Assembly: GCA_963744915.1 (NCBI GenBank) | Contig: CAVUUY010000025.1 | Span: 39,155-103,154, forward strand | From: DATAFF01 sp963744915 | GTDB taxonomy: Bacteria > Pseudomonadota > Alphaproteobacteria > Rhizobiales > Aestuariivirgaceae | Reading direction: 5' to 3' | Length of the DNA stretch: 64,000 bases | Part shown: positions 56,375 through 64,000 of the stretch, piece by piece | How positions within the stretch are numbered: the first letter of the stretch is position 1 | Layout of the letters: each line of letters starts with the position of its first letter | Notes under the pieces: model-generated | Told to the model about the DNA's origin: nothing | The model's input: only the letters and a program-made list of their open reading frames with translations | Databases searched by the model: none | Program-made: the position numbers and the translations under genes

Positions 56375-56563
56375 GACTTCCGAGCATTGCAGCATCGGCG
56401 CGAGACACTGTTCAGCGTTCTCGAAATCTCGCTCGCGGAGCGTGTGTAAGTGCGTGAGGACCACTCAAGTAGAATTCCGCGAAAAATTATGCAATAATAC
56501 TGTGGCTCGCTCGGAAATCCGACATGCCGATGAATGTCTGTAAGACGATAAGGGGAAGCTCGA

Positions 56564-56779
56564 ATGAAAGGCACTGACAGGGTTTTCGCGACTTGCGTGG
56601 TAGCTGGCGCGATTGTTGCGTTTCTCCTTTGGTTTGCTTGGGACCTGCCATGGCAGGCTTTGGGCATAGGCTTTCTTGTGGGATTGATTCTCTACGCGAG
56701 TATGACCCGACCGCCAAAAAGCAAACCCGACAAAGAGAAAGAAATTGAGATTATTGGCCTGGGTGGTCCTGGGCTTTGA
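56564..56779 (+). CDS. Small membrane protein, unknown function
   Basis: A 71-residue protein with two hydrophobic helices (VFATCVVAGAIVAFLLWFAW and ALGIGFLVGLILYASM) followed by a charged tail (RPPKSKPDKEKEIEIIG). AAGGGGAA lies at good distance before ATG 56564. No family recognised. It is followed by the fragmentary EamA copy. Confidence 0.6.
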   Translation: MKGTDRVFATCVVAGAIVAFLLWFAWDLPWQALGIGFLVGLILYASMTRPPKSKPDKEKEIEIIGLGGPGL

Positions 56780-56844
56780 CACACGCCATCTGAGCGCTGC
56801 ACTTCGTTTGGAAATGCGGCGCAAGGCCCCTGTTCGTTCCAGCG

Positions 56845-57010
56845 GGTTCATCGCACCTGCGACTGTCGCGATCTTTCGATTTGCCTATGTCGGATTCGCT
56901 GCGCTTTGGAGGGTTGTTTTTTGCCGAGGTTCTCGACCTTCTCACAGTGACGGGAATGGCGCTGATAATTTTAGCAGGTGTTTTGGGCGGTGAGGCGTTA
57001 AGCCTCTTTA
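56845..57010 (+). pseudogene. 3' fragment of an EamA (DMT) transporter gene, copy 1
   Basis: The DNA from GCACCTGCGACTGTCGCGAT to the TAA near 57001 matches the last part of the intact EamA gene (58505-58649) and of the pseudogene copy (62473-62623). Frame one reads ATVAIFRFAYVGFAALW, then a two-base deletion moves the match (GGLFFAEVLD, TGMALIILAGVL) to another frame. The 5' three quarters of the gene are absent. Its end (GTGAGGCGTTAAGCCT) is closer to the pseudogene copy than to the intact gene. Confidence 0.7.
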
Positions 57011-57059
57011 AGCGATGGAAGCTCACGGCATCCATCGTGTTGGCGTCGAGCGCCGCCCG

Positions 57060-57452
57060 TCAAACCCCGATCAGTCTATAGAACGTCTTGAGCAAGCGGA
57101 GTTGATCCGCAGTCAACATGGATGGATCTGGATCGATCGCAGTGATAGCGCGAGAGATCATGATCTCCGTGTCATGTCGTTCGATCGTAACTTCGTCGGG
57201 CATCTTATGGTGCTTCAGCCAATCACGAAGTCGGTTCAGATGACTGACCCGCTCTGTCTCGGTTCTACCGACGACACTCTGCAGATATTCGGGGACTTCG
57301 GACTTCATCCGCGTGAACAACGATCCCGCGCCCTCCGTCATACCTTTAGCGGCACCCGCCAAGGTGATCGCGCACTCGTATCGACCCGCGAGAAACATTT
57401 CTATGGCAGCTACTAACTGATTGGTCGCTGCATTCTTGCGGTCCAAGCTCAT
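57060..57452 (-). CDS. Hypothetical protein, HEPN-like helical family
   Basis: A 130-residue protein from ATG 57452. Its core (NQLVAAIEMFLAGRYECAIT then LAGAAKGM) resembles a group of proteobacterial proteins of about 200 residues with a helical HEPN-like fold, annotated only as hypothetical. HLNRLRDWLKHHKMPDEV is also typical of that group. Longer in-frame starts up to 57584 add a basic, unconserved extension. No function can be stated; some HEPN proteins are RNases, but the R-x4-6-H motif is not clear here. Confidence 0.55.
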   Translation of the reverse strand: MSLDRKNAATNQLVAAIEMFLAGRYECAITLAGAAKGMTEGAGSLFTRMKSEVPEYLQSVVGRTETERVSHLNRLRDWLKHHKMPDEVTIERHDTEIMISRAITAIDPDPSMLTADQLRLLKTFYRLIGV

Positions 57453-57720
57453 TTCGGCGGGCAGCGCAAGGTCCGAGGTTGGACTCAGTGTCCTTGCTCT
57501 TCTTCCTTTCGTTTTGCACCGCCACAGACACAGAGCCATCGACCCAGTCCTACCTATGGCTTTAACAAGCATTCTCTTCTCCACCTGCCGAGATCACCTG
57601 AGCGAGGCTTTCATCACCATATATCGACGCCAATGTACGAATCCTCTAGTCTCAGCCATTAGACTGAGCGCGCAGTGAGTTTTAGCTCGCGCGCGGCGAC
57701 GCAGCGCCTCGGGCCCTCAA

Positions 57721-58677
57721 ATGCAAAATCGCCTGCGTGCGTCCGATTCGTCCGTCGGTGACAATGTCAGACTCGCCGTCTTCGCCATCATAACGGCCAA
57801 TCTTGCTTTCTCACTCAGCGATGCAGCGATCAAACTGATCAGCGCGAATTTCGTTCTCTGGCAGATCCTCGTAACCCGCTCGATCATCGCGATCCCCCTA
57901 TTGATAGCCATCATCCTTCTGCGGTTTGGCTCGACGTCTTTGGCGCCGCGTCATTTCGGCTGGGTGGCGCTGCGCAGCCTGACGATTACACTTTCCTTGG
58001 TCGCGTATGCCTCATCGCTGCCGCACCTCGCGCTCGGAATCGCGGGAGTAACATTGTACACACTGCCGATTTTTATAACGCTCTTCGCAGCGCTTTTCAT
58101 TGGCGACAGGATTGGCTTGATAGGTTGGGGCTCGATTCTTTCGGGTTTCGTGGGTGTGGCGCTGATCCTTAAGCCCACCCCCGACAGCTTCAACAGATAC
58201 GCACTCTTGCCGCTCATCGCGGCAATCCTGTACGCGTTGACGGCGATTCTGACGCGAACGAAGTGTCGAGAAGAAAATCCCCTAGTTCTTTCGCTCGGTG
58301 CCAACTTCTCGTTGATCGCGACTGGGCTTCTGGCAACGCTACTGATAGCGATGTTCGGCGGATCTACCGACGAAGTGCAAGCCGCATCCTTCCTCTTCGG
58401 TGAGTGGTCGACAATGGGCACGGCAGAATGGCTTACCATGGCCCTCCTGGCAGCGGCCACAATCATCGCCAGCGTTGGTGCAGCGATCGCCTATCAGGTC
58501 GGTCCATCCGCGACTGTCGCGAGTTTCGATTTTACCTATGTCGGATTCGCTGCGCTTTGGGGGTTTCTGTTCTTCGCCGAGGTTCTCGACGGCGTGACAC
58601 TCACTGGAATAGCGCTGATCATTGTAGCAGGGGTCTTGGCGGTGAGGCGGAATATCGTGGACGGTTCAAGGCCCTGA
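57721..58677 (+). CDS. DMT superfamily transporter (EamA), intact copy
   Basis: A 318-residue membrane protein with ten predicted hydrophobic helices in two EamA repeats. Landmarks are LSDAAIKLISANFVLWQILV, LGIAGVTLYTLPIFITLFAA and the second repeat end ATVASFDFTYVGFAALWGFL followed by FFAEVLDGVTLTGIALII. It exports or imports small metabolites; substrate unknown. It is the only intact member of three related copies in this region. Its start ATG 57721 lies in the same CGGGCC-TCAAATG context as the pseudogene copy at 61681. Confidence 0.9.
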   Translation: MQNRLRASDSSVGDNVRLAVFAIITANLAFSLSDAAIKLISANFVLWQILVTRSIIAIPLLIAIILLRFGSTSLAPRHFGWVALRSLTITLSLVAYASSLPHLALGIAGVTLYTLPIFITLFAALFIGDRIGLIGWGSILSGFVGVALILKPTPDSFNRYALLPLIAAILYALTAILTRTKCREENPLVLSLGANFSLIATGLLATLLIAMFGGSTDEVQAASFLFGEWSTMGTAEWLTMALLAAATIIASVGAAIAYQVGPSATVASFDFTYVGFAALWGFLFFAEVLDGVTLTGIALIIVAGVLAVRRNIVDGSRP

Positions 58678-58910
58678 ACCGTACGGTCACAGCGGCTTGA
58701 TCAAACTTGCGCAGATCCAACGGCACTCACTCGATGTCTCTGAGCAGCCGCGTTCGCTTCACGCTTACATCCAGATCAAGTTGTTTTGCCGCCCGCATCG
58801 TCGCGTAGGACGGGGCTGACCGTGCGACAGTTTTCTTTGGGTAGTTTGGAAGCGCAATCGCCTTCAATTGTTTGGGTGGTGAAGCGGCGCTTTGCGCAGA
58901 TTCTCAAGGT

Positions 58911-58946
58911 AAACAAAAACTCTCTCCCCCACGAGGAGGGAGAGAG
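58911..58946 (-). terminator. Rho-independent terminator of the Gly/Tyr-rich gene
   Basis: CTCTCTCCC (58920-58928) and GGGAGAGAG (58938-58946) form a perfect nine-base stem. Read on the minus strand, the stem is followed by TTTTTGTTT (58911-58919), a normal U-tract. It lies 25 bases after the stop of the minus-strand gene 58971-59453. Confidence 0.8.
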
Positions 58947-58970
58947 CAAATTCTTTAGACTACCAAGCTT

Positions 58971-59453
58971 CTACCAATGGCGACGGTGATGTCCCCATCC
59001 TCCACCCCATCCGCGATGTCCCCATCCTCCACCCCATCCGCCCAAGCCAAGCCCAAAGCTTATGACTGGCCCACCATATGCATACGGATAGCCACCATAT
59101 GCATACGGATAGCCGCCACCATAGCCATATCCATAGGCTGGATAGCCGCCACCATAGCCATACCCATAGGACGGATAGCCGCCACCATAGCCATACCCAT
59201 AGGACGGATAGCCGCCACCATAGTATCGGCGGTATCCATACCGCCGATACGGTCGGTAATAACCGCGACGGGCATATCCTCCGCGATAGTAGCCTCGCCT
59301 ATATCCGACCTCTTGCAGAGGCTTAGCCACGTCCAGATTGTATTTAGTCAGGGTGGGCAGCGCTGAGGCTGTCATGGCCTGCGCCGAAGTCCCGAAGAAG
59401 CTTGCCGCAGCCATCACGGCCGCCAACAGACTCACTCTCGAAAGTGAAGTCAT
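58971..59453 (-). CDS. Exported Gly/Tyr-rich repeat protein
   Basis: A 160-residue protein. Residues 1-26 are a signal peptide (SLLAAVMAAASFFGTSAQA). After a short linker come RRGYYRGGYARRGYYRPYRR, then three 11-residue units GGGYPSYGYGY (the first has PA for PS), YAYGG units, and a Gly/Trp/His-rich end (two copies of GWGGGWGH). TAGGAG lies before ATG 59453. Such proteins are common in rhizobia and are thought to be cell-surface or stress-related; no function is proven. Expression is probably monocistronic, with the terminator downstream. Confidence 0.8.
   Translation of the reverse strand: MTSLSRVSLLAAVMAAASFFGTSAQAMTASALPTLTKYNLDVAKPLQEVGYRRGYYRGGYARRGYYRPYRRYGYRRYYGGGYPSYGYGYGGGYPSYGYGYGGGYPAYGYGYGGGYPYAYGGYPYAYGGPVISFGLGLGGWGGGWGHRGWGGGWGHHRRHW
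59113..59223. repeat. 33-bp tandem repeats inside the Gly/Tyr-rich gene
   Basis: Units begin with CCGCCACCATAG at 59113, 59146 and 59179, with a partial fourth unit at 59212-59223. Units two and three are identical. Each unit encodes 11 residues. Two 21-bp direct repeats (59071-59091 and 59092-59112) precede them. The unit number could change by slippage. Confidence 0.9.
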
Positions 59454-59703
59454 TTCTCAACTCCTACTCATGAATGCCAGAAACGAGTGAAGACTAAACG
59501 GTCAATTGCGGAGAATGGTTCAACCCACATTCCCTGCCAAAGCAGTCCCTGGCGACGTGGTAAGGTAACGTCGTAAGAGGGAGGGGTGGTCACCCGTTCC
59601 TCGAACGCCTGCCAGGCTCCGCGGGAAGGACATTTTTCGAAGTCGATCGCTTATTCCCTTACCGTCGCAACCGAGAGTTTCAAGACGAGTGGAGGTTCGT
59701 CCA

Positions 59704-60106
59704 ATGAAAATCGACGGTGCATGTCATTGCGGCCTGATCACCTACGATGCTGAAATCGACCCTGAGCAGGTCAGGGTCTGCCATTGCACGGACTGCCAAA
59801 GCCTCACAGGTTCAGCATTTCGGGTCGTCGTGCCCGTCCCTGCGGACAAATTCTCGATGTCGGGCGAGCCGACGGCTCTATATCAAGACGGCGGAAAGCG
59901 GAGCAAGGCGCGTTCAGGCCTTTTGCCCCAAATGCGGATCGCCGATTTACTCAGCACCCGCGGATGTGACACCCGCGTCGTATTTCATCAGGGTCGGAAC
60001 AATCCGTCAGCGCAACGAACTCCCGCCAAAAGTTCAGATCTGGACTCGATCTGCCCAGCAGTGGGTCGAGGACCTCGCCTCGTTGCCACGACTTGAGAAG
60101 CAGTAG
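59704..60106 (+). pseudogene. GFA family gene, copy 1, one-base insertion
   Basis: The glutathione-dependent formaldehyde-activating enzyme family Cys motifs are split between two frames: GACHCGLITYDAEI and CHCTDCQSLTGSAFR in the first frame (ATG 59704), then AFCPKCGSPIYS and RVGTIRQRNELPPKVQIW in the next. The change is near 59875, where copy 2 is one base shorter. Total length is 403 bases, that is 134 codons plus one. Members carry a Zn-binding carbon-sulfur lyase-like fold. Confidence 0.85.
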
Positions 60107-60197
60107 AGCAGTTGTGACAATCAGGAGGATTTCTCAGACCGTGCACTGAACCCGCCTGCTCTCCACCCACTCAGTCCTGTGATATGAGCTCCTTGCT

Positions 60198-60641
60198 ATG
60201 GGAACTGTCCAAGTCCGCCAGGCAAGCCCTGAGGAAATCGACTGGATCAACGAGCGATACGATGAGGTGGGGTTCATCCATTCCGATCTAGCGCGGGAAT
60301 GTGTTGCCATAGCTGAGGTCGATGGTGTGAGAGCTGGCATTGGCCGCTTGGTGCGCGTCGATCCAGCAACGGCCGAACTGGGTGGGATGTTTGTTTTGAC
60401 TGAGTTTCGTGGGCAGGGTGTCGCCGACGTGATCGTGCGGTTTCTAATAAATCAGAGCGGTATTTACTCGACGATCTATTGCCTTCCCTTCCCACATCTT
60501 TCCGACTTCTACCAACGTTTTGGATTTGTCCCTTGCCACGAGCCTTCCTCGGTCCCTGAAGAAGTCCGAAGTAAGCACGCTTGGTGCAATACGGACGCAC
60601 ACTATCCGTATCCGACCTTACTCTTTGTCCTTAAGAGGTAG
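60198..60641 (+). CDS. GNAT family N-acetyltransferase
   Basis: A 147-residue protein with the GNAT fold: VAIAEVDGVRAGIGRLVRVD (beta strands 2-3), ELGGMFVLTEFRGQGVADVI (strand 4 and the acetyl-CoA loop R-G-x-G-V-A), and FYQRFGFVPC near the end. It acetylates an amine of unknown identity. It is intact, between the first broken GFA gene and the ABM gene. A shorter relic of its 3' end lies at 56349. Confidence 0.85.
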   Translation: MGTVQVRQASPEEIDWINERYDEVGFIHSDLARECVAIAEVDGVRAGIGRLVRVDPATAELGGMFVLTEFRGQGVADVIVRFLINQSGIYSTIYCLPFPHLSDFYQRFGFVPCHEPSSVPEEVRSKHAWCNTDAHYPYPTLLFVLKR

Positions 60642-60713
60642 GAATTCTTGGGACACCGCGCGCTTGCCATACGGTTGCGAAATAGCGGGTACGTCTGACG
60701 GAGTGTTCGAGCC

Positions 60714-61010
60714 TCAAGTCCGCGCTATTTCGTAGTGGTGTACATGGGTCTCTTTCAACAGGTGCGCTTCATCTGGATGGATGACGGACTCGCGCCAATT
60801 TTCACCTGCAAACCCCTTTAGAGCTTCCAAATCTTTCCAGACCGTGACCATCGAAAACTCCGTAGGCGACGTTTCATGAGGCAGTCCAACCGACACGGAC
60901 TCAAGGCCAGGTTGGGAGCGCACGAACGGCATTGCCGTGCCGAGGAAAAATTGACGAAAATCGGACTGTTTACCTTCGTGCACGATAGCCCGAAAGAAGC
61001 GAAGTAGCAT
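60714..61010 (-). CDS. Antibiotic biosynthesis monooxygenase (ABM) domain protein
   Basis: A 98-residue dimeric alpha/beta-barrel type protein: MLLRFFRAIVHEGKQSDFRQ, SQPGLESVSVGLP, FSMVTVWKDLEALKGFAG, and a His-rich end (ETHVHHYEI). ATG 61010 is used because GGAGG lies six bases before it; the ATG at 61022 would include that ribosome site. ABM proteins are cofactor-free oxygenases or simply small-ligand binders. Confidence 0.78.
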   Translation of the reverse strand: MLLRFFRAIVHEGKQSDFRQFFLGTAMPFVRSQPGLESVSVGLPHETSPTEFSMVTVWKDLEALKGFAGENWRESVIHPDEAHLLKETHVHHYEIART

Positions 61011-61229
61011 GGCTGCCTCCATGAGTGAAATTCAGATTCTCAATTATAGCACCCCGATGGCCGCCATAAATCGGGTCGCGCTTCTCACCTAGTTGGCAAG
61101 CTTCTTTCTCCCTCGATTGCTTAAGTGGTGAACTGGTGACACCTTTCAAACCTGATCGCTTGTAACCTCTCGTCGGAGTGAGCGTTTCGGTGGCTTCAAA
61201 TGAGTTCCGATCGAAGCGGAGGTCGTCCA

Positions 61230-61633
61230 ATGAAAATTGACGGCGCATGTCATTGCGGTCTGATCACCTATGAGGCGGAAATCGACCCTGAACAGGTCAA
61301 GGGTCTGTCATTGCACAGACTGCCAAAGCCTCTCCGCTTCGGCCTTTCGGGTCGCCGTACCCGTCCCTGCGAACAAATTCTCGCTGTCGGGCGAACCGAC
61401 TATCTATGTGATAACGGCAGAGAGCGGAGCGAGGCGCGCTCATGCTTTTTGCTCCAGATGCGGATCGGCGATTTACTCCACGACCGCCGATGCGCCGCCC
61501 ACGCGTTATAGCATTAGGGTCGGAACAATTCGTCAGCGCAACGAACTCCCGCCAAAAGTTCAGATCATGGACTCGATCTGCCCAGCAGTGGGTCGAGGAC
61601 CTCGCCTCGTTGCCACGAGTTGAGAAGCAGTAG
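61230..61633 (+). pseudogene. GFA family gene, copy 2, two one-base insertions
   Basis: It is closely related to copy 1. GACHCGLITYEAEIDPEQV is in the frame of ATG 61230. After one extra A near 61301 the match continues in the next frame (RVCHCTDCQSLSASAFRVAV, AFCSRCGSAIYS), and after one more A near 61566 it moves again (the W-V-E-D-L-A-S-L-P end). Length 404 bases, 134 codons plus two. The upstream sequence (GGAGGTCGTCCAATGAAAAT) is also shared with copy 1. Confidence 0.85.
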
Positions 61634-61680
61634 AGCAGTTGTAGAGCCAGCGTCACTGACGGGACACTTCGGGCCATCAA

Positions 61681-62623
61681 ATGGCAAAATCGCGTTCGTA
61701 CGTCCGATTCGTCCGTCGGGTCGGACAATGTCAGGCTCGCCGTTGCCGCCGTCTTAGGGAGCAATCTTGCTCTCTCGCTTAGCGATGCAGCGATCAAACT
61801 GATCAGCGCGGATTTTGTTCTTTGGCAGATCTTCGTAACCCGCTCGATCATCGCGATCCCCCTACTTAATAGCCGTCATCTTTCTGCGATTCCGCTCGAC
61901 GTCTTTGGTGCCGCGCCATTTTGGTTGGGTGGCACTGCGCAGCCTGATGCTTACGCTCACGTGGGTCGCGTATGCCTCAGCTCTGCCGCATCTCCGCGCT
62001 CGGGGTCGCGGCGAGTGACGCTCTACACGCTGCCGATATTCATTACGCTCTTCGCAGCGCTTTTCATTGGCGACAGGATCGGACTAATGGGTTGGGGCTC
62101 GGTTCTTCTGGGATTCGCGGGCGTCCTGCTGATACTTAAGCCGACGCCCGACGGTTTCAACGGATACGCACTCTTACCGCTCGTCTCGGCAATCCTTTAC
62201 GCGTTGGCGATGATTCTGACCCGAACCAAGTGTCGAGAGGAAAATCCCCTAGTCCTGTCGCTTGATGTCAATTTCTCGTTTCGTCGCCGTTGGGCTCTTG
62301 GCAACGCTCCGTGATAGCGATGGTCGGCGGATTTACCGACCAATTGCAAGGCACGTCCTTCCTTTTCGGTGAGTGGTCGACCATGGGCACGACAGAATGG
62401 CTTACCATGGCCCTACTTGCAGCGGCGACAATCATCGCCAGCGTTGGTGCAGCGATCGCCTATCAGGTGGGCCCACCCGCGACTGTGGCGACTTTCGATT
62501 TTGCCTATGTCGGATTCGCTGTCGCTTTGGGGGGTTCTGTTCTTCGCCGAGGTTCTCGACGGCGTGACACTCACTGGAATGGCGCTGATAATCGTAGCAG
62601 GGGTTTTGGCGGTGAGGCGCTAA
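61681..62623 (+). pseudogene. EamA (DMT) transporter gene, copy 3, multiply frameshifted
   Basis: The DNA follows the intact copy (57721-58649) over its whole length but is ten bases longer to the shared GTGAGGCG point. I can place seven single-base insertions (near 61684, 61871, 61995, 62015, 62283, 62306 and 62521) plus three bases near 61718, and no deletion. Pieces of protein remain readable, such as VTLYTLPIFITLFAALFIGD and FAEVLDGVTLTGMALIIVAG. It begins 47 bases after GFA copy 2. Confidence 0.85.
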
Positions 62624-62737
62624 GCCTGCGGAGGCGCAATTGTTACCCCGTCTAAGACGCACGCAAGGTCGTGAACAGAGCGAACCGTCTCGTCCCCGCA
62701 TCGGTCCGATGGCGCGTTCTCAGGAGGAGGTCTTGGC

Positions 62738-63376
62738 ATGAAGTTATATTCTCACTGGCAATCAAGCGCGTCGTACCGAGTCCGCATTGCGCTCAATCTG
62801 AAAGCGTTGACCTGTGAGCAGGTGACCCTCAATCTACACAAGAGCCACGCTGCACAACATCGCCCCGAGTACAGACGCGTCAATCCGCAGGGCGTGGTCC
62901 CATCCCTCGAACTCGATGATGGCGCGGTGCTGATGCAGTCGATGGCAATCATCGAGTTCCTTGAAGAAACGTGGCCCGAGCCTCCATTGTTGCCCAAGAG
63001 TGTCGAGGATCGGGCGCTGGTACGAGCGCTGTCTCAAATCGTGAGTGCCGACATGCACCCGCTGCACACCACTCGAGTGATCGACTACCTTGGAGAAACG
63101 CTATCCCTGCATCAGGATTCAATCGACCGCTGGATTGCACACTGGTCGACGATGGGTCTGAGAGCCATCGAAGGGCTCATTGGCGACAACGGCTACTGTG
63201 TCGGAGAGACAGTTACCATGGCCGATGTCTTCCTCGTACCTGAGGTTTATGCCGCTCGTCGCTTCAAAGTCGACCTTGAGCCATTCGAGAGGATCAAGAG
63301 GGTCGAGCAGCGATGCAACGGATTAGACGCGTTTAAGCTCGCCCACCCTTCGCGTCAGCCTGATGCGGCAGCTTGA
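62738..63376 (+). CDS. maiA: Maleylacetoacetate isomerase (zeta-class GST)
   Basis: A 212-residue zeta-class glutathione transferase. The active-site motif SSASYRVRIALNLK sits at residues 9-22, NPQGVVPSLELDDG and QSMAIIEFLEETWPEP form the glutathione site, and CVGETVTMADVFLVPEVYAA is the C-terminal N-capping box. It isomerises maleylacetoacetate to fumarylacetoacetate in tyrosine breakdown, using glutathione. AGGAGGAGG lies before ATG 62738. No fahA or hmgA is adjacent. Confidence 0.92.
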   Translation: MKLYSHWQSSASYRVRIALNLKALTCEQVTLNLHKSHAAQHRPEYRRVNPQGVVPSLELDDGAVLMQSMAIIEFLEETWPEPPLLPKSVEDRALVRALSQIVSADMHPLHTTRVIDYLGETLSLHQDSIDRWIAHWSTMGLRAIEGLIGDNGYCVGETVTMADVFLVPEVYAARRFKVDLEPFERIKRVEQRCNGLDAFKLAHPSRQPDAAA

Positions 63377-63410
63377 CAAATCAGTAGTCGGTACCCTCAC
63401 TCGGAAACTC

Positions 63411-63652
63411 CTACCAGAAGAGCACTCGAACCGACGAATTGAAGAAGTGAGTAGTGACGGTGCTGCCGCCGCTGTCGGCGACCCGCTTGAATAGTACCTC
63501 CTTGCCGTCGATGTTCGTAACCTGATCACGCGAGAAGCGCGCCTGGACACCGAATGCACTTCCAGTGCGCCGCTGGCAAGCTAGGCAATGGCAAATCGAA
63601 GCTCTGATTGGATCGCAGGGTGCGCCAGGCTACGAGAATGTTCGCACCCATA
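63411..63652 (-). pseudogene. Decayed C-terminal piece of an outer membrane protein-like gene
   Basis: On the minus strand, GANILVAWRTLRSNQSFDLP and, in the next frame, SAFGVQARFSRDQV ... HFFNSSVRVLFW-stop read as beta-strand-like sequence ending in an aromatic residue, as outer membrane barrels do. The frame changes near 63571, where one extra G (plus strand) accounts for it. A stop lies four codons before the readable start, and no upstream part of the gene follows. The family is not identified. Confidence 0.45.
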
Positions 63653-63831
63653 TGAACTGCTGATTATTTCGCGCACTTTGGGGTGGCGGCGTTTCTGAAC
63701 GTGGGCAGGCTTGCCCCTCGTTCGGGCGAAGGAGCTGAACAACTGGCCGAGGCTGCAGAGGGCGAAAAACCGCCTATAGCGGTCGACCCAAAGTCGCGTG
63801 TCGACCTGCTAATCGGTCTCGTCAGGTTGTG

Positions 63832-64000
63832 CTAGACTTCAACGACTTTCCCGTCTTCGGCGGCTTCGACCCCAAGGCTGTTGTTTTTTGCTCTATCGAT
63901 CATGTCTTGGTTCATATGAGTAAGTATCACGCGCTTCGCACCAATTTCATGCAAATGCTGCTCAAGAGTCTCAAAGTCCAAGTGAAATCGGTAGTTACTG
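63832..64000 (-). CDS. MBL-fold metallo-hydrolase, C-terminal part, cut by window edge
   Basis: The minus strand is open from the right edge to TAG at 63832-63834 and gives 55 residues: YRFHLDFETLEQHLHEIGAK then RVILTHMNQDMIDRAK, ending GVEAAEDGKVVEV. The ILTHM motif with its metal-binding His and the GVEAAEDG end are typical of PhnP-like MBL-fold hydrolases. The N-terminal HxHxDH part lies beyond the window. Confidence 0.7.
   Translation of the reverse strand, partial: SNYRFHLDFETLEQHLHEIGAKRVILTHMNQDMIDRAKNNSLGVEAAEDGKVVEV

Noticed and set aside
58678..58900. Short minus-strand frame (reading MRAAKQLDLDVSVKRTRLL) as a small DNA-binding gene
   Set aside because: It is too short, has no ribosome site, and no family match can be made by eye.
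54540..64000. Integrase, transposase or IS ends in the low-GC region
   Set aside because: No tyrosine recombinase, DDE transposase or terminal inverted repeats were recognised, so the island idea rests on composition and the tRNA only.

Overview
The window looks like chromosomal DNA of a GC-rich alphaproteobacterium, most likely Hyphomicrobiales (rhizobia-like). Supporting signs are a PodJ-like polarity protein, an ECF sigma factor resembling the general-stress type, a two-domain dCTP deaminase, the ligase-associated Lhr helicase/PdeM pair and a class III cyclase with TolB-like and TPR regions. This is inference from family content; no rRNA or other phylogenetic marker is present.

Layout. 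Bases 1-7123 hold a catabolic locus: the end of a dimethylglycine-dehydrogenase-like protein, facing a six-gene operon with overlapping or near-overlapping genes (DUF1194 protein, ornithine-cyclodeaminase-like protein, Fe-alcohol dehydrogenase, DMSP-lyase-like cupin, alpha/beta hydrolase, MttB-type methyltransferase). It reads like breakdown of a methylated onium compound. After moaA, 8253-13182 encodes a RidA protein, an amino-acid ABC importer without its ATPase, a LysR regulator and a SelA-like PLP enzyme. A HerA/YjgR ATPase and a small protein follow. Bases 15228-21770 encode a 2180-residue autotransporter with dozens of roughly 34-residue repeats. Bases 21942-25544 encode a methylmalonyl-CoA mutase whose small and large subunit-like halves are fused.

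Bases 25592-29421 form a compact signalling operon: a peroxiredoxin fused to a cyclic-nucleotide-binding domain, an M50 protease with CBS domains, and a class III nucleotidyl cyclase. Divergent from it, a 49-residue small protein is translationally coupled to an ECF sigma factor. Bases 30443-38362 are a seven-gene glycan-type cluster (two sugar-nucleotide SDR enzymes, a B12/radical-SAM protein, one GT4 and three CgeB-like glycosyltransferases), nearly all with overlapping starts and stops. Then come a histone-H1-like protein, the Lhr helicase and PdeM, a DUF3429 membrane protein and the PodJ-like protein. Bases 45924-51602 are a MerR-led beta-oxidation operon whose thiolase is broken by one extra base. 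argE-like, apaG and dcd genes lead to tRNA-Gly(CCC) at 54465-54539.

Directly after the tRNA the base composition falls and the gene layout becomes loose. Bases 54540-64000 look like an old island or decay zone: three copies of an EamA transporter 3' end (one intact gene, one fragment, one pseudogene), two broken GFA genes, relics of an Mrr nuclease and of an outer membrane protein, and several intact small genes (GNAT, ABM, MaiA, a Gly/Tyr-rich secreted protein). A partial MBL-fold hydrolase runs off the right edge. In the thiolase, both GFA copies and the EamA pseudogene, every reading-frame lesion I could align is an insertion.
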